Shown here piece after piece: positions 40,038 through 49,621 of a DNA stretch of 64,000 bases (position 1 is the stretch's first letter; every line of letters starts with the position of its first letter). Origin of the DNA: Bacteroidota bacterium. Lineage in GTDB: Bacteria; Bacteroidota; Bacteroidia; Bacteroidales; VadinHA17. The DNA lies in the NCBI GenBank assembly GCA_029552825.1, contig JAKPDL010000187.1:1-64000 (forward strand). The letters run 5' to 3'. The notes under the pieces were generated by a model that was not told where the DNA came from, did no database searches, and saw nothing but the letters and a program-made list of their open reading frames with translations. Both the position numbers and the translations under genes were made by a program.

Positions 40038-41075
40038 TTATTCCTTTTTCAGTTCTTCAATCTCTTTTCTCACTGAATCGAGCTGGGCTTTTATCTCTGT
40101 AAGTTTCTTAAATAAAAGGTACGACTTAAGATAATGACGATGTTCGAATGCGGGAGAACCCATTACGGTAAGGTTCTTCTCCTCAATGTCGCTGATGATA
40201 CCCGATTGTGCGCAAGCTCTCATTCCATCTGCAATTTTGAGATGTCCTGCTATCCCAACTTGCCCCCCTATCATACAATTGTTCCCAATTTTTGTAGACC
40301 CTGCTATTCCTGTCTGACCTGCCATTACTGTATTTTCCCCGATTTCAACATTATGTCCTATCTGCACAAGATTGTCGATCTTAACACCTTTTCTGATGAC
40401 AGTCGAGCCCATTGTTGCCCTGTCGATTGCAACGTTAGCTCCTATCTCCACATCATCTTCAATAACCACGTTGCCTATCTGAGGTATCTTCTTGTACTGA
40501 TTGTCTGCCCCGGGAGCGAACCCAAAGCCATCACTTCCGATAACAGTTCCGGCGTGTATGATACATGAATTACCTATCACACACTCATGGTATATTTTTA
40601 CACCGGGATAAATTATGCATTCCTTACCTACTTTTGTTTTATCACCGATATACACATGCGGAAAAATCTGACTGCCATCCCCAACTTCACACCCATTACC
40701 AATATAGGCAAAGGCACCCACGTAAACATTTTCTCCCAGTTTTGCATCCGGTTCAACTACAGCAGTTGGATGTATGCCTTTTCTGGCAGGTTTAGATTGT
40801 GTTACCATTGTCAGCAGTGATGCAAAAGCCTCATAAGCGTTGTCAACTTTTATGAGTGTTGCCTGAACAGGGGCTGCAGGTACAAAATCCCTGTTGACAA
40901 GCACTACTGATGACTTTGTTGTGTAAATATAAGGTTCATATTTGGGGTTTGCCAGAAACGACAGGGCCCCTTCTTGACCCTCCTCAATTCTGGCAACAGT
41001 GCTAACCTTTACATCAGGATTCCCGACTATTTCACCTTTGAGAAACTGAGCTATTACAGTTGCTGTAAATTCCAT
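40038..41075 (-). CDS. lpxD: UDP-3-O-acylglucosamine N-acyltransferase
   Basis: Adds the second acyl chain in lipid A synthesis. 345 residues. The N-terminal substrate-binding domain (FLKGEIVGNPDVKVSTVARIEEGQEGALSFLANPKYEPY) is followed by a left-handed beta-helix of hexapeptide repeats (LGENVY, VGDGSQ, IGDKTK, IGNSCI, IGNNCM). The catalytic His lies in LVQIGHNVEIGEN. A C-terminal helix (FKKLTEIKAQLDSVRKEIEEL) forms the trimer-stabilising coil. It sits 17 nt after the HD-domain gene. Confidence 0.97.
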   Translation of the reverse strand: MEFTATVIAQFLKGEIVGNPDVKVSTVARIEEGQEGALSFLANPKYEPYIYTTKSSVVLVNRDFVPAAPVQATLIKVDNAYEAFASLLTMVTQSKPARKGIHPTAVVEPDAKLGENVYVGAFAYIGNGCEVGDGSQIFPHVYIGDKTKVGKECIIYPGVKIYHECVIGNSCIIHAGTVIGSDGFGFAPGADNQYKKIPQIGNVVIEDDVEIGANVAIDRATMGSTVIRKGVKIDNLVQIGHNVEIGENTVMAGQTGIAGSTKIGNNCMIGGQVGIAGHLKIADGMRACAQSGIISDIEEKNLTVMGSPAFEHRHYLKSYLLFKKLTEIKAQLDSVRKEIEELKKE

Positions 41076-41092
41076 AATTCATTCATTTTAAA

Positions 41093-42364
41093 TTATCTGC
41101 ATTCTTTAGGATAACAAAGAAAATATTTAACTATTCTTTCTGACAGAAAACTCTGGTCAAAGATATCAGAAACTTCTTCGATTTTTGCTGTTAATCCCGA
41201 TTTCAGCAGAATTTTCACCCTGGAACTGCCGTCGGGAGCATAGGCAAGATTTGAGACTTTCCCTGAAAATACATAATAATTAACCATTTCCGGTTCTATA
41301 TCAAGCATCTTTTCAGCTTTCTTCTGTAAACTTTCTATCCTTTCCGGAGGGAATGGTTCATTCTGCAGTTCTACTGCAAAAAGATTTCTGCGTATAAGCC
41401 TCGAGGAAAGATCTGAAAGTACTCTGTCGGAATGGTCATTCCAGTATCTTGCCGAAACAAATATGTCGCTGTCGTCCAGTCTTGTAAAATGAAAAGCCAC
41501 AACTGCAGGTGGGAAAGTACCTTTTCCGCTGATATCATCCTTACCGATTTCATTATAGAGGAAGAAACTCAGAGATGGAGTTGCGTAGAGCTGTTCACCT
41601 TTGCGGGCAATCTCTTTTGCCCTTTTAAGCATATTTACTAGAAGACTCTCAGAAGAAAGTACAGTTTTGTGCATATATACCTGCCAGTACATCAACCTGC
41701 GGGCAATTAATAGTTTCTCAAGAGAATAAATTCCTTTTTCTTCAATTGCCAGCTGGTCATCAGCCACATTCAGCATCCTGATTATCCTGTCGGAACCCAC
41801 CGAGCCTTCTATTACTCCTGTATAAAAGCTGTCTCTCCTCAGGTAATCGAGACGATCCATGTCGGTCTGTCCCGTAATAAGTTCATGAAAGAACTTTCTT
41901 CTGTATTTTCCAGTGAATATATCAATCGCAAGCGAAATTCTGTCCCTGAATTCTTCATTAAGCATTTTCATCAGAAGTAATGAAAGGTCCTCATGAGTTA
42001 TGCCGTTAATTATTGATTTTTCAAGGGCGTGTGAGAAGGGACCATGGCCAGCATCGTGGAGAAGGATAGCAACAAGCGCTGCCTCTTCTTCTTCAGGGCT
42101 GATGGCAACACCTTTCCCTTTCAGTGTCTGGAGTGCAGTGTCCATTAAATGCAGGGCTCCAAGGCAATGCTGAAACCTGGTGTGAGTGGCACCGGGATAT
42201 ACATAATTTGTAAGACCCAGTTGCTTGATGTTTCTCAATCGCTGTATCCAGGGATGCTGGATAAGATCAAAGATGAAATCACCGGGAATATTGATAAAGC
42301 CATAAACCGGATCATTTATTATTTTCCTTTTATTTGTACTGTAATCCACGTGGGAAAAGTTCAC
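41093..42364 (-). CDS. HD-domain phosphohydrolase
   Basis: A 423-residue cytoplasmic protein of the HD superfamily, related to dNTP triphosphohydrolases such as SAMHD1 and YwfO. The metal-binding residues lie in TRFQHCLGALHLM (first His), LLHDAGHGPFSHALE (HD doublet) and GQTDMDRLDYLRRDSFYTG (final Asp). It heads the lpxD-lpxC/fabZ-lpxA run, a common Bacteroidota arrangement, perhaps only for shared transcription. The GTG start lies 4 nt after a -7 box, so the mRNA may be leaderless. Confidence 0.92.
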   Translation of the reverse strand: MNFSHVDYSTNKRKIINDPVYGFINIPGDFIFDLIQHPWIQRLRNIKQLGLTNYVYPGATHTRFQHCLGALHLMDTALQTLKGKGVAISPEEEEAALVAILLHDAGHGPFSHALEKSIINGITHEDLSLLLMKMLNEEFRDRISLAIDIFTGKYRRKFFHELITGQTDMDRLDYLRRDSFYTGVIEGSVGSDRIIRMLNVADDQLAIEEKGIYSLEKLLIARRLMYWQVYMHKTVLSSESLLVNMLKRAKEIARKGEQLYATPSLSFFLYNEIGKDDISGKGTFPPAVVAFHFTRLDDSDIFVSARYWNDHSDRVLSDLSSRLIRRNLFAVELQNEPFPPERIESLQKKAEKMLDIEPEMVNYYVFSGKVSNLAYAPDGSSRVKILLKSGLTAKIEEVSDIFDQSFLSERIVKYFLCYPKECR

Positions 42365-42368
42365 AGCA

Positions 42369-42376
42369 CAAAAATA
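42369..42376 (-). promoter_or_regulatory. -7 box of HD-lpx operon
   Basis: TATTTTTG on the minus strand matches TAnnTTTG and is only 4 nt from the GTG start, which implies a leaderless or nearly leaderless mRNA for the HD-lpxD-lpxC/fabZ-lpxA operon. Confidence 0.5.
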
Positions 42377-42538
42377 GAAATAACTTCAATACACTACTAT
42401 CTGTAAAATTGATAGATATGAAATATTAAAAACCGTTAAAAAATATTATCAAAGAATATGTAACAATCTGAAATAAATCATGTCTTTTATTAGTCTAAAT
42501 ATTAAAATGAATAACTTTCATCAAGATCAAAGAATTAT

Positions 42539-43435
42539 ATGAAGATAGAAATCCGTGATTTGAATAAAATCTATCCGAACGGAACTCACGCATTGAAAAA
42601 CATAAATCTGGTGATTGAATCTGGCATGTTCGGACTGCTGGGTCCAAACGGTGCAGGTAAATCAACTCTGATGAGAATTCTTGTTACTCTTGTAAAGCCT
42701 ACATCAGGTATTGTTCTGCTCGATGGGAAAGACATTCAGAAGCACAGAAAGGAAGTAAGGAAAATTCTTGGTTATCTTCCTCAGGATTTCAGATTTTTTA
42801 CTTCTTTGAAAACATGGGAGTTTCTCGACTATTCAGCTGCGCTTGCAGGAATGAAAAACAGGAAAGAAAGATTAAAAGAAGTCGACCGTATGCTTGATCA
42901 GGTAGGCTTACTCGAGGTACGCGACAGGAATGCCAATAAACTCTCGGGAGGAATGAAAAGACGTCTCGGTATTGCACAGGCACTGATAGGCAATCCGAAA
43001 CTCTTTATCGTGGATGAGCCAACAACAGGTCTTGATCCTGATGAAAGAATAAGATTCAGAAACATCCTTTCAACACTCAGTCAGAAGCAGGATGTAATTA
43101 TTATCCTTTCGACACATATTGTAGGAGATATCTCCTCAACATGCCAGAATATGGCTTTGCTCAACAAGGGGGAGGTAGTCTTTTGTGGACGTCCCGAAAA
43201 CCTGGTAAATGAAGCAAAAGGCCATGTTTTCAAAATGAATCTCACACCCTATGAGTATGAGAAAGCCAAGGAAGAATATGACATCATCTCCACAATACCA
43301 GTTGAAAACGGATGGGAAGTTCAGATTGTTTCCGACCTCCCCCCCGATGGGAATGCAGTTGAAATTGAACCCAATATTGAACACGCATACGTTTATTATA
43401 TGGAACATAAAATTCATGCCGATTTAAACGTTTAA
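42539..43435 (+). CDS. ABC transporter ATP-binding protein
   Basis: A stand-alone nucleotide-binding domain (298 residues) of the ABC-2 exporter type. The first strand is KIEIRDLNKIY, Walker A GPNGAGKS at 35-42, then the Q loop in GYLPQDFRF, the signature LSGGMKR from 135, Walker B LFIVDEP from 155, and the switch His in ILSTHIVGD. A C-terminal extension (about 220-298) contains EGHVFKM and IEPNIEHAYVYY. It opens the seven-gene export locus, 11 nt before the large permease fusion, its likely partner. Its core and tail are clearly paralogous to the ATPase fused to the second RND pump. Confidence 0.96.
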   Translation: MKIEIRDLNKIYPNGTHALKNINLVIESGMFGLLGPNGAGKSTLMRILVTLVKPTSGIVLLDGKDIQKHRKEVRKILGYLPQDFRFFTSLKTWEFLDYSAALAGMKNRKERLKEVDRMLDQVGLLEVRDRNANKLSGGMKRRLGIAQALIGNPKLFIVDEPTTGLDPDERIRFRNILSTLSQKQDVIIILSTHIVGDISSTCQNMALLNKGEVVFCGRPENLVNEAKGHVFKMNLTPYEYEKAKEEYDIISTIPVENGWEVQIVSDLPPDGNAVEIEPNIEHAYVYYMEHKIHADLNV

Positions 43436-43446
43436 TTCAATAAAAA

Positions 43447-46400
43447 ATGACGTTCCTCCATAATATTCTCACTGTTGCACATTACGAGGCAAAGACCCTG
43501 AGAAGAACCTGGTTCTTCAGACTCTTTGCCATAGGGGCGCTATTCATTTTTACAATGTTGAACATAGGCCTCTTTTCTCCGGTGGGAACTGAATCATGGG
43601 AAATGGTTTCAATTCCTTCAGCCCTACCCCTGATCAATCTGTACCTGCTGAACATCGGTCAGGCAGTCGTTGTAATATTTCTTGCATCCGATTTTCTGAA
43701 AAGGGATAAAAAACTTGATACTGTCGAGGTTTTATATACCCGATCTGTCTCCAACTTCGAATATGTAACCGGAAAAACTTTAGGCATATTGCGCCTTTTC
43801 CTTTCACTTAATGTTGTTATTTTAATAATAGGACTGATTATAAATATTATTTCCAAAACCATGAAAGTAGACATACTTTCATATTTTGAATACCTCCTAT
43901 TTATCTCAATACCTACCCTTATTTACAGCCTGGGCCTTGCATATATATTAATGCTTATAATCGGGAATCAGGCAATTACATTTTTCCTCCTGCTCGGATA
44001 TGCAGCACTTAACATGTTCTATCTGTGGTACAGGGCAGGATCTCTATACGATTACATGGTTTTTGGAATGCCACTTTACAAGTCGGGAATAATAGGATTC
44101 GACAATATCACCGCGATAATCAACCAGCGTCTGGGCTACTTCTTTGCAGGAGTATCAATGATAATGGCTTCGGTGATTCTTTTCAAAAGACTACCACAGT
44201 CAAGACTCCATACTAATTTAGCCCGGACCTTACTCGTACTTTGTATTATAGGTTCAGGCATAACATTTTATAACACATTAAACAATCATCTGGAAAGAGA
44301 AAAGCTTAAAAGAAGCGTAATTGAAATCAACCGCAAATACGAAAAAAGCAAATTCCCCTCAACAACCTCAGCAGATATCGAACTGGCACATAAGGGTAAA
44401 ACAATTGAGGCTGTATCCATGCTCAGAATTGTAAATGATAATGATACCCCTCTTGAATCATATATTTTTTCACTTAATCCAGGCCTATCAGTTAAAAAAG
44501 TAATTTCAGGAAACAGCGATATTCAGTTTAAAACTGACGGACATATAATTGAAATTTCTCCTGCAAAGAGGCTTGAGCCGGGAGGATATGACAGTGTAAC
44601 GATTTTTTATTCGGGCAAAATTACTGAAGCGTTTTGTTATCCAAATTTCAGTGATGATCCGAAAAACAACAGGTACAGAATTGCCATGGTAAATGTTAAT
44701 AAAAGGCAAGCTTTTCTGAAAAATAACTATTTGCTCTTTACTCCGGAATCACACTGGTATCCTGTATCAGGTTTGAACTATTACCCTTCAAACCCGGCAA
44801 GGATTAAAGTTGATTTCACAAAATTCATTCTGAAGGCAAAATCAGACAAAAACCTTAAGGTAGTTTCGCAGGGAATACCCGGGGAAGAAGGTGAATGGAC
44901 AAAATACTCATGTCCGTTCCCTCTTACAGGACTTACCGTTGCAATGGGAAACTATGTTGCCGACAGTATAACTGTCGATTCCGTAAAATTCATCTCATGG
45001 CATTATCCGGGCACTGACTATTACAAAAAAGATTTTGAAGAACTTAAAGACACCCTTCCAAATCTTATATCAGGTTTTATGAAAGATCTCGAATCAGGAT
45101 TCGGGGTGGCTTATCCTTTTTCCTGTTTAAGCATGGTGGAGGCTCCTGTTCAGTTTTACTCGTATCCGAAAAGCAATACACAGGTCCGGGCCGAAATTCA
45201 ACCCTCAATGGTTATTATCCCTGAAAAGCTTTCGACCCTGCAGCAGGCAGGTTTTGCAAAAAGGTTTGCAAGACAGAAAAAGCAGATGGCACGCAACAAT
45301 CAGATAATAACCGATAAAGAGCTGAAAGTCAGAATCTTTAACAACTTCATCAGAAACACTTTTATAAGCGGGCGTAATTTCAGAATGGTAAATGGTGTGC
45401 TTGTAAATGAACCAACAAGGTATTTGTTAGGACCAAGCTTTTACTTTTTCAGAAACAATTTCTACTCAGATGAATATCCTGTTATTAATGCTGTTTTTGA
45501 ATCGCATCTCCAGAAGCTAAATGAGCCTGCTCCTGCAGGAGGACCAGGAATGATGGCCGGTAATCTTTCAGATAACGATAGGGCTAATCTTATTCTCAAA
45601 AACACAAGTTTCAAAGAGCTTCTGGCCCGAAATCCCAGCAGTGATACCATGCGTGCCGTGCTTACTTTAAAAGGAGACTGTCTGTTTAATTATCTGAGAT
45701 ATAAGGCAGGCATAAACGAATTTAACGAATGGTTTAAAAATTATATATGGGACAACAGCTACAAAAGGGTAAATATTCTGAAATTCAATAATGATTTAAA
45801 GGAGAGATTCGGATTTGAATTTTATCCATATCTCGAAGAATGGTTTAACGGCAGGGAGCAGCCTGGATTTATTTTTACAGAACCCGATGTAACAACTATT
45901 GTGGTTGACCAGCGGACAAGGTTTCAGGTTGTTTTTACAGCATCCAATACTGAATCTGCAGGTGGGCTTTTCAATGTTTCGTTCCGCACAGGTGGCGGTT
46001 TCGGAGGCAGAGGCGGAGGACAGGCAATTATGTCTGTAACTTTTCAGGGAGGACGAGGAGGTGCCGCAGGAGGCGGTAGAATGATGCAAATAGCAATGCA
46101 GGGAAGAGGCCTCACAAGCTCCGACATATCAAAAATTGTCTATCTCTCACCTCACGAAACGAAAAAAATTGGAGTGGTTCTTGAAAGCCAGCCCAGAGCC
46201 ATGCAGATTAATGCTCTGTTTTCGAAAAATATCCCTGGGGAACTGGTGTTTACTATTCAGGAAGTTAAAAAAGAATCAGCAAAACAAAAGCCTTTTGAAG
46301 GAGAGGAAATTGTTCAGGAAATACCATCTTTTACACAACCGGGAGAAGTTGTAGTAGACAATGAAGACCCTGGATTTTACAGGAGTGCAACATCTAAGAT

Positions 46401-46971
46401 GAACCCTCTCAGAAAAATATTGAGTGGTAATAAGGAAGTCGCTGAGACATATCAATCAATGAATCTTTTCGTTGCACCGGAATACTGGCAGCCTGTAGTT
46501 CAGAACACCTTTTACGGCCGATTCGTGCGTTCTGCTGTTTACACAAGAGCAGGCACAGGCGACAGATATGTGACATGGAAGGGCATAATAAAAGAACCCG
46601 GCTATTATGATGTATATGCATATATTGGCAAGGCTGGAGCTCAGATTATTATGAGAGGAGCTGGAAGGCCGGGGCAGGCAGGTGCTCAACCAGGTCGTCC
46701 ACCAGCTGGAGGGCCTCCGGGCACACCACCACCCCCGGGTGACCAGAGTGGCGAACCCGCCCGGCAAAACCCGTACAAAGACTTCCATTTCAAAGTCTAC
46801 CACGACGACGGTATGGATGAAATAACCATCGATTATGAAACCGCTGATCCGGGATGGAACAAACTTGGCACTTTCTACCTCTCACCCGATACAGTTAAAG
46901 TGGAGATGACAAACCAATCAGAAGGCAGAATTGTGATTGCAGATGCAGTAAAATGGGTGCTGAAGGAATAG
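43447..46971 (+). CDS. ABC-2-like permease fused to M1-peptidase-like and golvesin-like domains
   Basis: A 1174-residue membrane protein. Residues 1-270 hold about six membrane helices in an ABC-2 permease pattern. Residues ~280-850 resemble the extracytoplasmic M1-aminopeptidase module of known permease/M1 fusions (FTPESHWYPVSGLNYY, FPLTGLTVAMGNY, LSMVEAPVQFYSYP). However, no HExxH zinc motif exists anywhere, so it is probably a non-catalytic binding domain. A Gly-rich patch follows (~855-890). The last ~180 residues (NTFYGRFVRSAVYTRAGTGD..., WNKLGTFYLSPDTVKVEMTN, IVIADAVKWVL) resemble a golvesin/xanthan-lyase C-terminal domain, interrupted by a Pro/Gly-rich loop. It follows its ATPase by 11 nt. 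Confidence 0.85.
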   Translation: MTFLHNILTVAHYEAKTLRRTWFFRLFAIGALFIFTMLNIGLFSPVGTESWEMVSIPSALPLINLYLLNIGQAVVVIFLASDFLKRDKKLDTVEVLYTRSVSNFEYVTGKTLGILRLFLSLNVVILIIGLIINIISKTMKVDILSYFEYLLFISIPTLIYSLGLAYILMLIIGNQAITFFLLLGYAALNMFYLWYRAGSLYDYMVFGMPLYKSGIIGFDNITAIINQRLGYFFAGVSMIMASVILFKRLPQSRLHTNLARTLLVLCIIGSGITFYNTLNNHLEREKLKRSVIEINRKYEKSKFPSTTSADIELAHKGKTIEAVSMLRIVNDNDTPLESYIFSLNPGLSVKKVISGNSDIQFKTDGHIIEISPAKRLEPGGYDSVTIFYSGKITEAFCYPNFSDDPKNNRYRIAMVNVNKRQAFLKNNYLLFTPESHWYPVSGLNYYPSNPARIKVDFTKFILKAKSDKNLKVVSQGIPGEEGEWTKYSCPFPLTGLTVAMGNYVADSITVDSVKFISWHYPGTDYYKKDFEELKDTLPNLISGFMKDLESGFGVAYPFSCLSMVEAPVQFYSYPKSNTQVRAEIQPSMVIIPEKLSTLQQAGFAKRFARQKKQMARNNQIITDKELKVRIFNNFIRNTFISGRNFRMVNGVLVNEPTRYLLGPSFYFFRNNFYSDEYPVINAVFESHLQKLNEPAPAGGPGMMAGNLSDNDRANLILKNTSFKELLARNPSSDTMRAVLTLKGDCLFNYLRYKAGINEFNEWFKNYIWDNSYKRVNILKFNNDLKERFGFEFYPYLEEWFNGREQPGFIFTEPDVTTIVVDQRTRFQVVFTASNTESAGGLFNVSFRTGGGFGGRGGGQAIMSVTFQGGRGGAAGGGRMMQIAMQGRGLTSSDISKIVYLSPHETKKIGVVLESQPRAMQINALFSKNIPGELVFTIQEVKKESAKQKPFEGEEIVQEIPSFTQPGEVVVDNEDPGFYRSATSKMNPLRKILSGNKEVAETYQSMNLFVAPEYWQPVVQNTFYGRFVRSAVYTRAGTGDRYVTWKGIIKEPGYYDVYAYIGKAGAQIIMRGAGRPGQAGAQPGRPPAGGPPGTPPPPGDQSGEPARQNPYKDFHFKVYHDDGMDEITIDYETADPGWNKLGTFYLSPDTVKVEMTNQSEGRIVIADAVKWVLKE

Positions 46972-47054
46972 ATCGGTGCTGAGAACCAAGAAATAATGAC
47001 ATTTAAAACAGGCAGCTAGTTGAAAATACTTTAAAATTTAAAATAAAGTCTCAT

Positions 47055-48539
47055 ATGAAAACAAAACCGCTAAATACCAAACCACTGCTTTTATTTATCT
47101 GTATGATATCTGCCCTGGAACTTCCCTGTCATGCCCAGAAAGGACTTACCTTACAGGATGCAATGAAAATTGCAGAAGCTAACAGCCCCTCAATAAAACA
47201 GACAAAACTCAGCCTTATAAGAAGCCAGGAAAACCTTAATGCACAGAATGCGGCACTAAAATCGAACTTCTCACTCACAATCAATCCTATAGGATACACA
47301 CAGAGCAGAGAATTCAACGATCTGATATCAAAATGGAATACCAGAAGATCCACTGAAAGCTACAGTGTATTTACTGTATCACAGCCCATTTTGTTTACTG
47401 ATGCAAGAGTATCACTGGTAAACAGGTTTGGCTATAAAGACTCATACAGCGAATTTACCAATGTCACTACTAAAGGATTCAGCAACAACCTCTCAATTAA
47501 TCTCGATCAGCCTCTTTTTACATATAACCGGACAAAGCTTCAACTTAAACAATTACAGCTTGCCCTTGAGAACGCCCAGCTCAACTATGCCCTGCAGCTC
47601 CTTTCACTTGAGAGGCAGGTTGCCCAGGCATATTATTACGTGTATCAGCAGCAGCAAAGTCTGGAAATTGCAAAACAAGCATATGAAAACATGAAACAGA
47701 GCTATGAGATTTCTAAAAACAAGGTGGAGGCAGGCCTCTCAGCCCAGGACGAACTATATCAGGCAGAACTTAACCTTGCAACAACAAAATCGGATTTTGA
47801 AAACAAACAGGTATCTCTCGAAAATGCAAAAGACGATTTCAAAATCCTTATCGGTATGGACCTGTATGACGATTTCGTTGTATTGCCGGATATATCAGTT
47901 GATACAATACCTGTCGACATTGCATTCGCCATTGATCACGGACTTAAAAACAGAATGGAACTTCGTCAGAGAGAAATATCTATTGAAAACTCACAGTTCG
48001 AACTTATTCAGACAAAAGCACTTAATGAATTCAAAGGAAATCTTAACCTTTCAGTAGGACTATTTGGTGATAACGAAAAATTTAGTGACGTCTATGCAAA
48101 TCCTACTGATAATGAATCTGTTGCATTATCTCTTACAATTCCTCTCTGGGACTGGGGAGAAAAGAAATCAAGGATTAAAGCTACCGAAGCTTCAATTGAA
48201 AGTGCAAAAATATCTCTCGAAAATGAACAAAATAATATTATTCTTGGCATTAGGAAAATATACAGGAATCTGATTAACCTCCAGAATCAGATTGAGATAG
48301 CCCGGAAATCAGTAACAAATGCACAGCTTACCTATGAACTTAACCTCGAAAGATACAAAAACGGCGATCTGACCGGTATGGATCTCAATATTTACCAGAA
48401 CCAGTTGTCAGAACGGCAGTTAGCTTATACTAATGCGCTTATTTCCTATAAACTTGAACTACTCAATCTTAAAATACAGACATTATACGATTTTGAAAAG
48501 AAAGAACCGGTCTCACCGGTTTTAAAACTTAACCAGTAA
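47055..48539 (+). CDS. TolC-family outer-membrane channel
   Basis: A 494-residue exported protein (signal peptide about 1-28, cut near CHAQ). It has the two-fold helical pattern of TolC-type outer-membrane efflux proteins: GLTLQDAMKIAEANSPSIKQ at the start, long heptad helices (LALENAQLNYALQLLSLERQ; QAELNLATTKSDFENKQVSL), and the second repeat beginning LTIPLWDWGEKKSRIKA. It would form the outer-membrane exit duct for the pumps encoded next. It lies 83 nt after the permease fusion, the largest gap in the locus, so a secondary promoter here is possible. Confidence 0.93.
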   Translation: MKTKPLNTKPLLLFICMISALELPCHAQKGLTLQDAMKIAEANSPSIKQTKLSLIRSQENLNAQNAALKSNFSLTINPIGYTQSREFNDLISKWNTRRSTESYSVFTVSQPILFTDARVSLVNRFGYKDSYSEFTNVTTKGFSNNLSINLDQPLFTYNRTKLQLKQLQLALENAQLNYALQLLSLERQVAQAYYYVYQQQQSLEIAKQAYENMKQSYEISKNKVEAGLSAQDELYQAELNLATTKSDFENKQVSLENAKDDFKILIGMDLYDDFVVLPDISVDTIPVDIAFAIDHGLKNRMELRQREISIENSQFELIQTKALNEFKGNLNLSVGLFGDNEKFSDVYANPTDNESVALSLTIPLWDWGEKKSRIKATEASIESAKISLENEQNNIILGIRKIYRNLINLQNQIEIARKSVTNAQLTYELNLERYKNGDLTGMDLNIYQNQLSERQLAYTNALISYKLELLNLKIQTLYDFEKKEPVSPVLKLNQ

Positions 48540-48557
48540 AATTTTAATAATATTAAT

Positions 48558-49616
48558 ATGAAAAGGTCAATATTTTTAATTGTAATTGCTTTTGCAATCC
48601 TCTCTCTGGCAGGCTGTAGAAATCAGGAGCCAAATCTTTCAGCTGACATTGAAATTCCTGTTACGGTTGAAGATATAAGGCTTAAGTCAATAGAAGAATA
48701 TGTCAGTACTACTGGAATAGTCTATCCGCACGGAGAGGTGACTCTGAAGGCAAAAATTTCTGCCTCTTATTACCTCGAAAAAAACCCGCAAACTGGCCGG
48801 CCATGGCAGCTTGGCGACAGAGTTAAAGCAGGTTCGCTTATTGCCAGGCTGGAGGATAAAGAATTTATCCTGTCGATAAAACTCGAAACGAATGAGCTGA
48901 ATCTCGAACTTGCTGAAAGCGAACTCAGGAAGCAGGAATCCCTTTACGAAAAAGGAGGTGTGACTTTAAAAGACCTTAAAACGGCGGGTATAAACTATGA
49001 AAATGCAAAGACAGCAGTCGAAAATGCGAGGCTGCAACTTGAAAAAACCAGGGTTGTCTCCCCTATTGATGGCATAATAGTGGAACTCCCTTATTACACA
49101 CCCGGGACTCAGGTTGAAGCTGGATCAACAATTGCTAAAATCATGGATTACCAGACTATGTATATGAATGTCCAGCTACCTGAAAAATACATTGGTGTAA
49201 TTAAACCTGAACAACCTGTAAAACTTACCAATTACACTATTCCTGAAGATACACTTTATGGAAAAGTAACACAATTATCCCCCGCAATAAATCCTGATAC
49301 CAGAACTTTTCAGGGAGTTATCACAGTCAATAATCCTGATTTACTTCTCCGGCCCGGAATGTTTGTAAAGGCCGATATAATTATTAACAGGAAAGACTCT
49401 GTGATTGTCATCCCCAAAAGCATAATTCTATCGCGGCAACGAGGGAAAACAGTATTTGTCGTTGACCGGGGACTGGCCCTTGAAAGAATTATTGAGACAG
49501 GGCTGGAAAACCTTTCAGAAGCAGAAGTTGTGAGAGGCCTGTCGAAGAACGAAAGAATAGTAACCAGTGGCTTCGAAACACTGAGTAACAGATCCAGAGT
49601 GAAAATAGTTAAATAG
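48558..49616 (+). CDS. periplasmic adaptor (membrane-fusion) lipoprotein
   Basis: A 352-residue RND-type membrane-fusion protein. The lipobox is LAGC (Cys at about residue 20). The lipoyl half-motifs surround a helical hairpin: GRPWQLGDRVKAGSLIARLED, then NLELAESELRKQESLYEKGGVTLKDLK, then RVVSPIDGIIVEL. Beta-barrel and membrane-proximal domains follow (LSPAINPDTRTFQGVITVNNPDLLLRPGMFVKADI). It would bridge the TolC-like channel and the two RND pumps. It starts 18 nt after the channel gene and ends 5 nt before the first pump gene. Confidence 0.95.
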   Translation: MKRSIFLIVIAFAILSLAGCRNQEPNLSADIEIPVTVEDIRLKSIEEYVSTTGIVYPHGEVTLKAKISASYYLEKNPQTGRPWQLGDRVKAGSLIARLEDKEFILSIKLETNELNLELAESELRKQESLYEKGGVTLKDLKTAGINYENAKTAVENARLQLEKTRVVSPIDGIIVELPYYTPGTQVEAGSTIAKIMDYQTMYMNVQLPEKYIGVIKPEQPVKLTNYTIPEDTLYGKVTQLSPAINPDTRTFQGVITVNNPDLLLRPGMFVKADIIINRKDSVIVIPKSIILSRQRGKTVFVVDRGLALERIIETGLENLSEAEVVRGLSKNERIVTSGFETLSNRSRVKIVK

Positions 49617-49621
49617 AAAAT

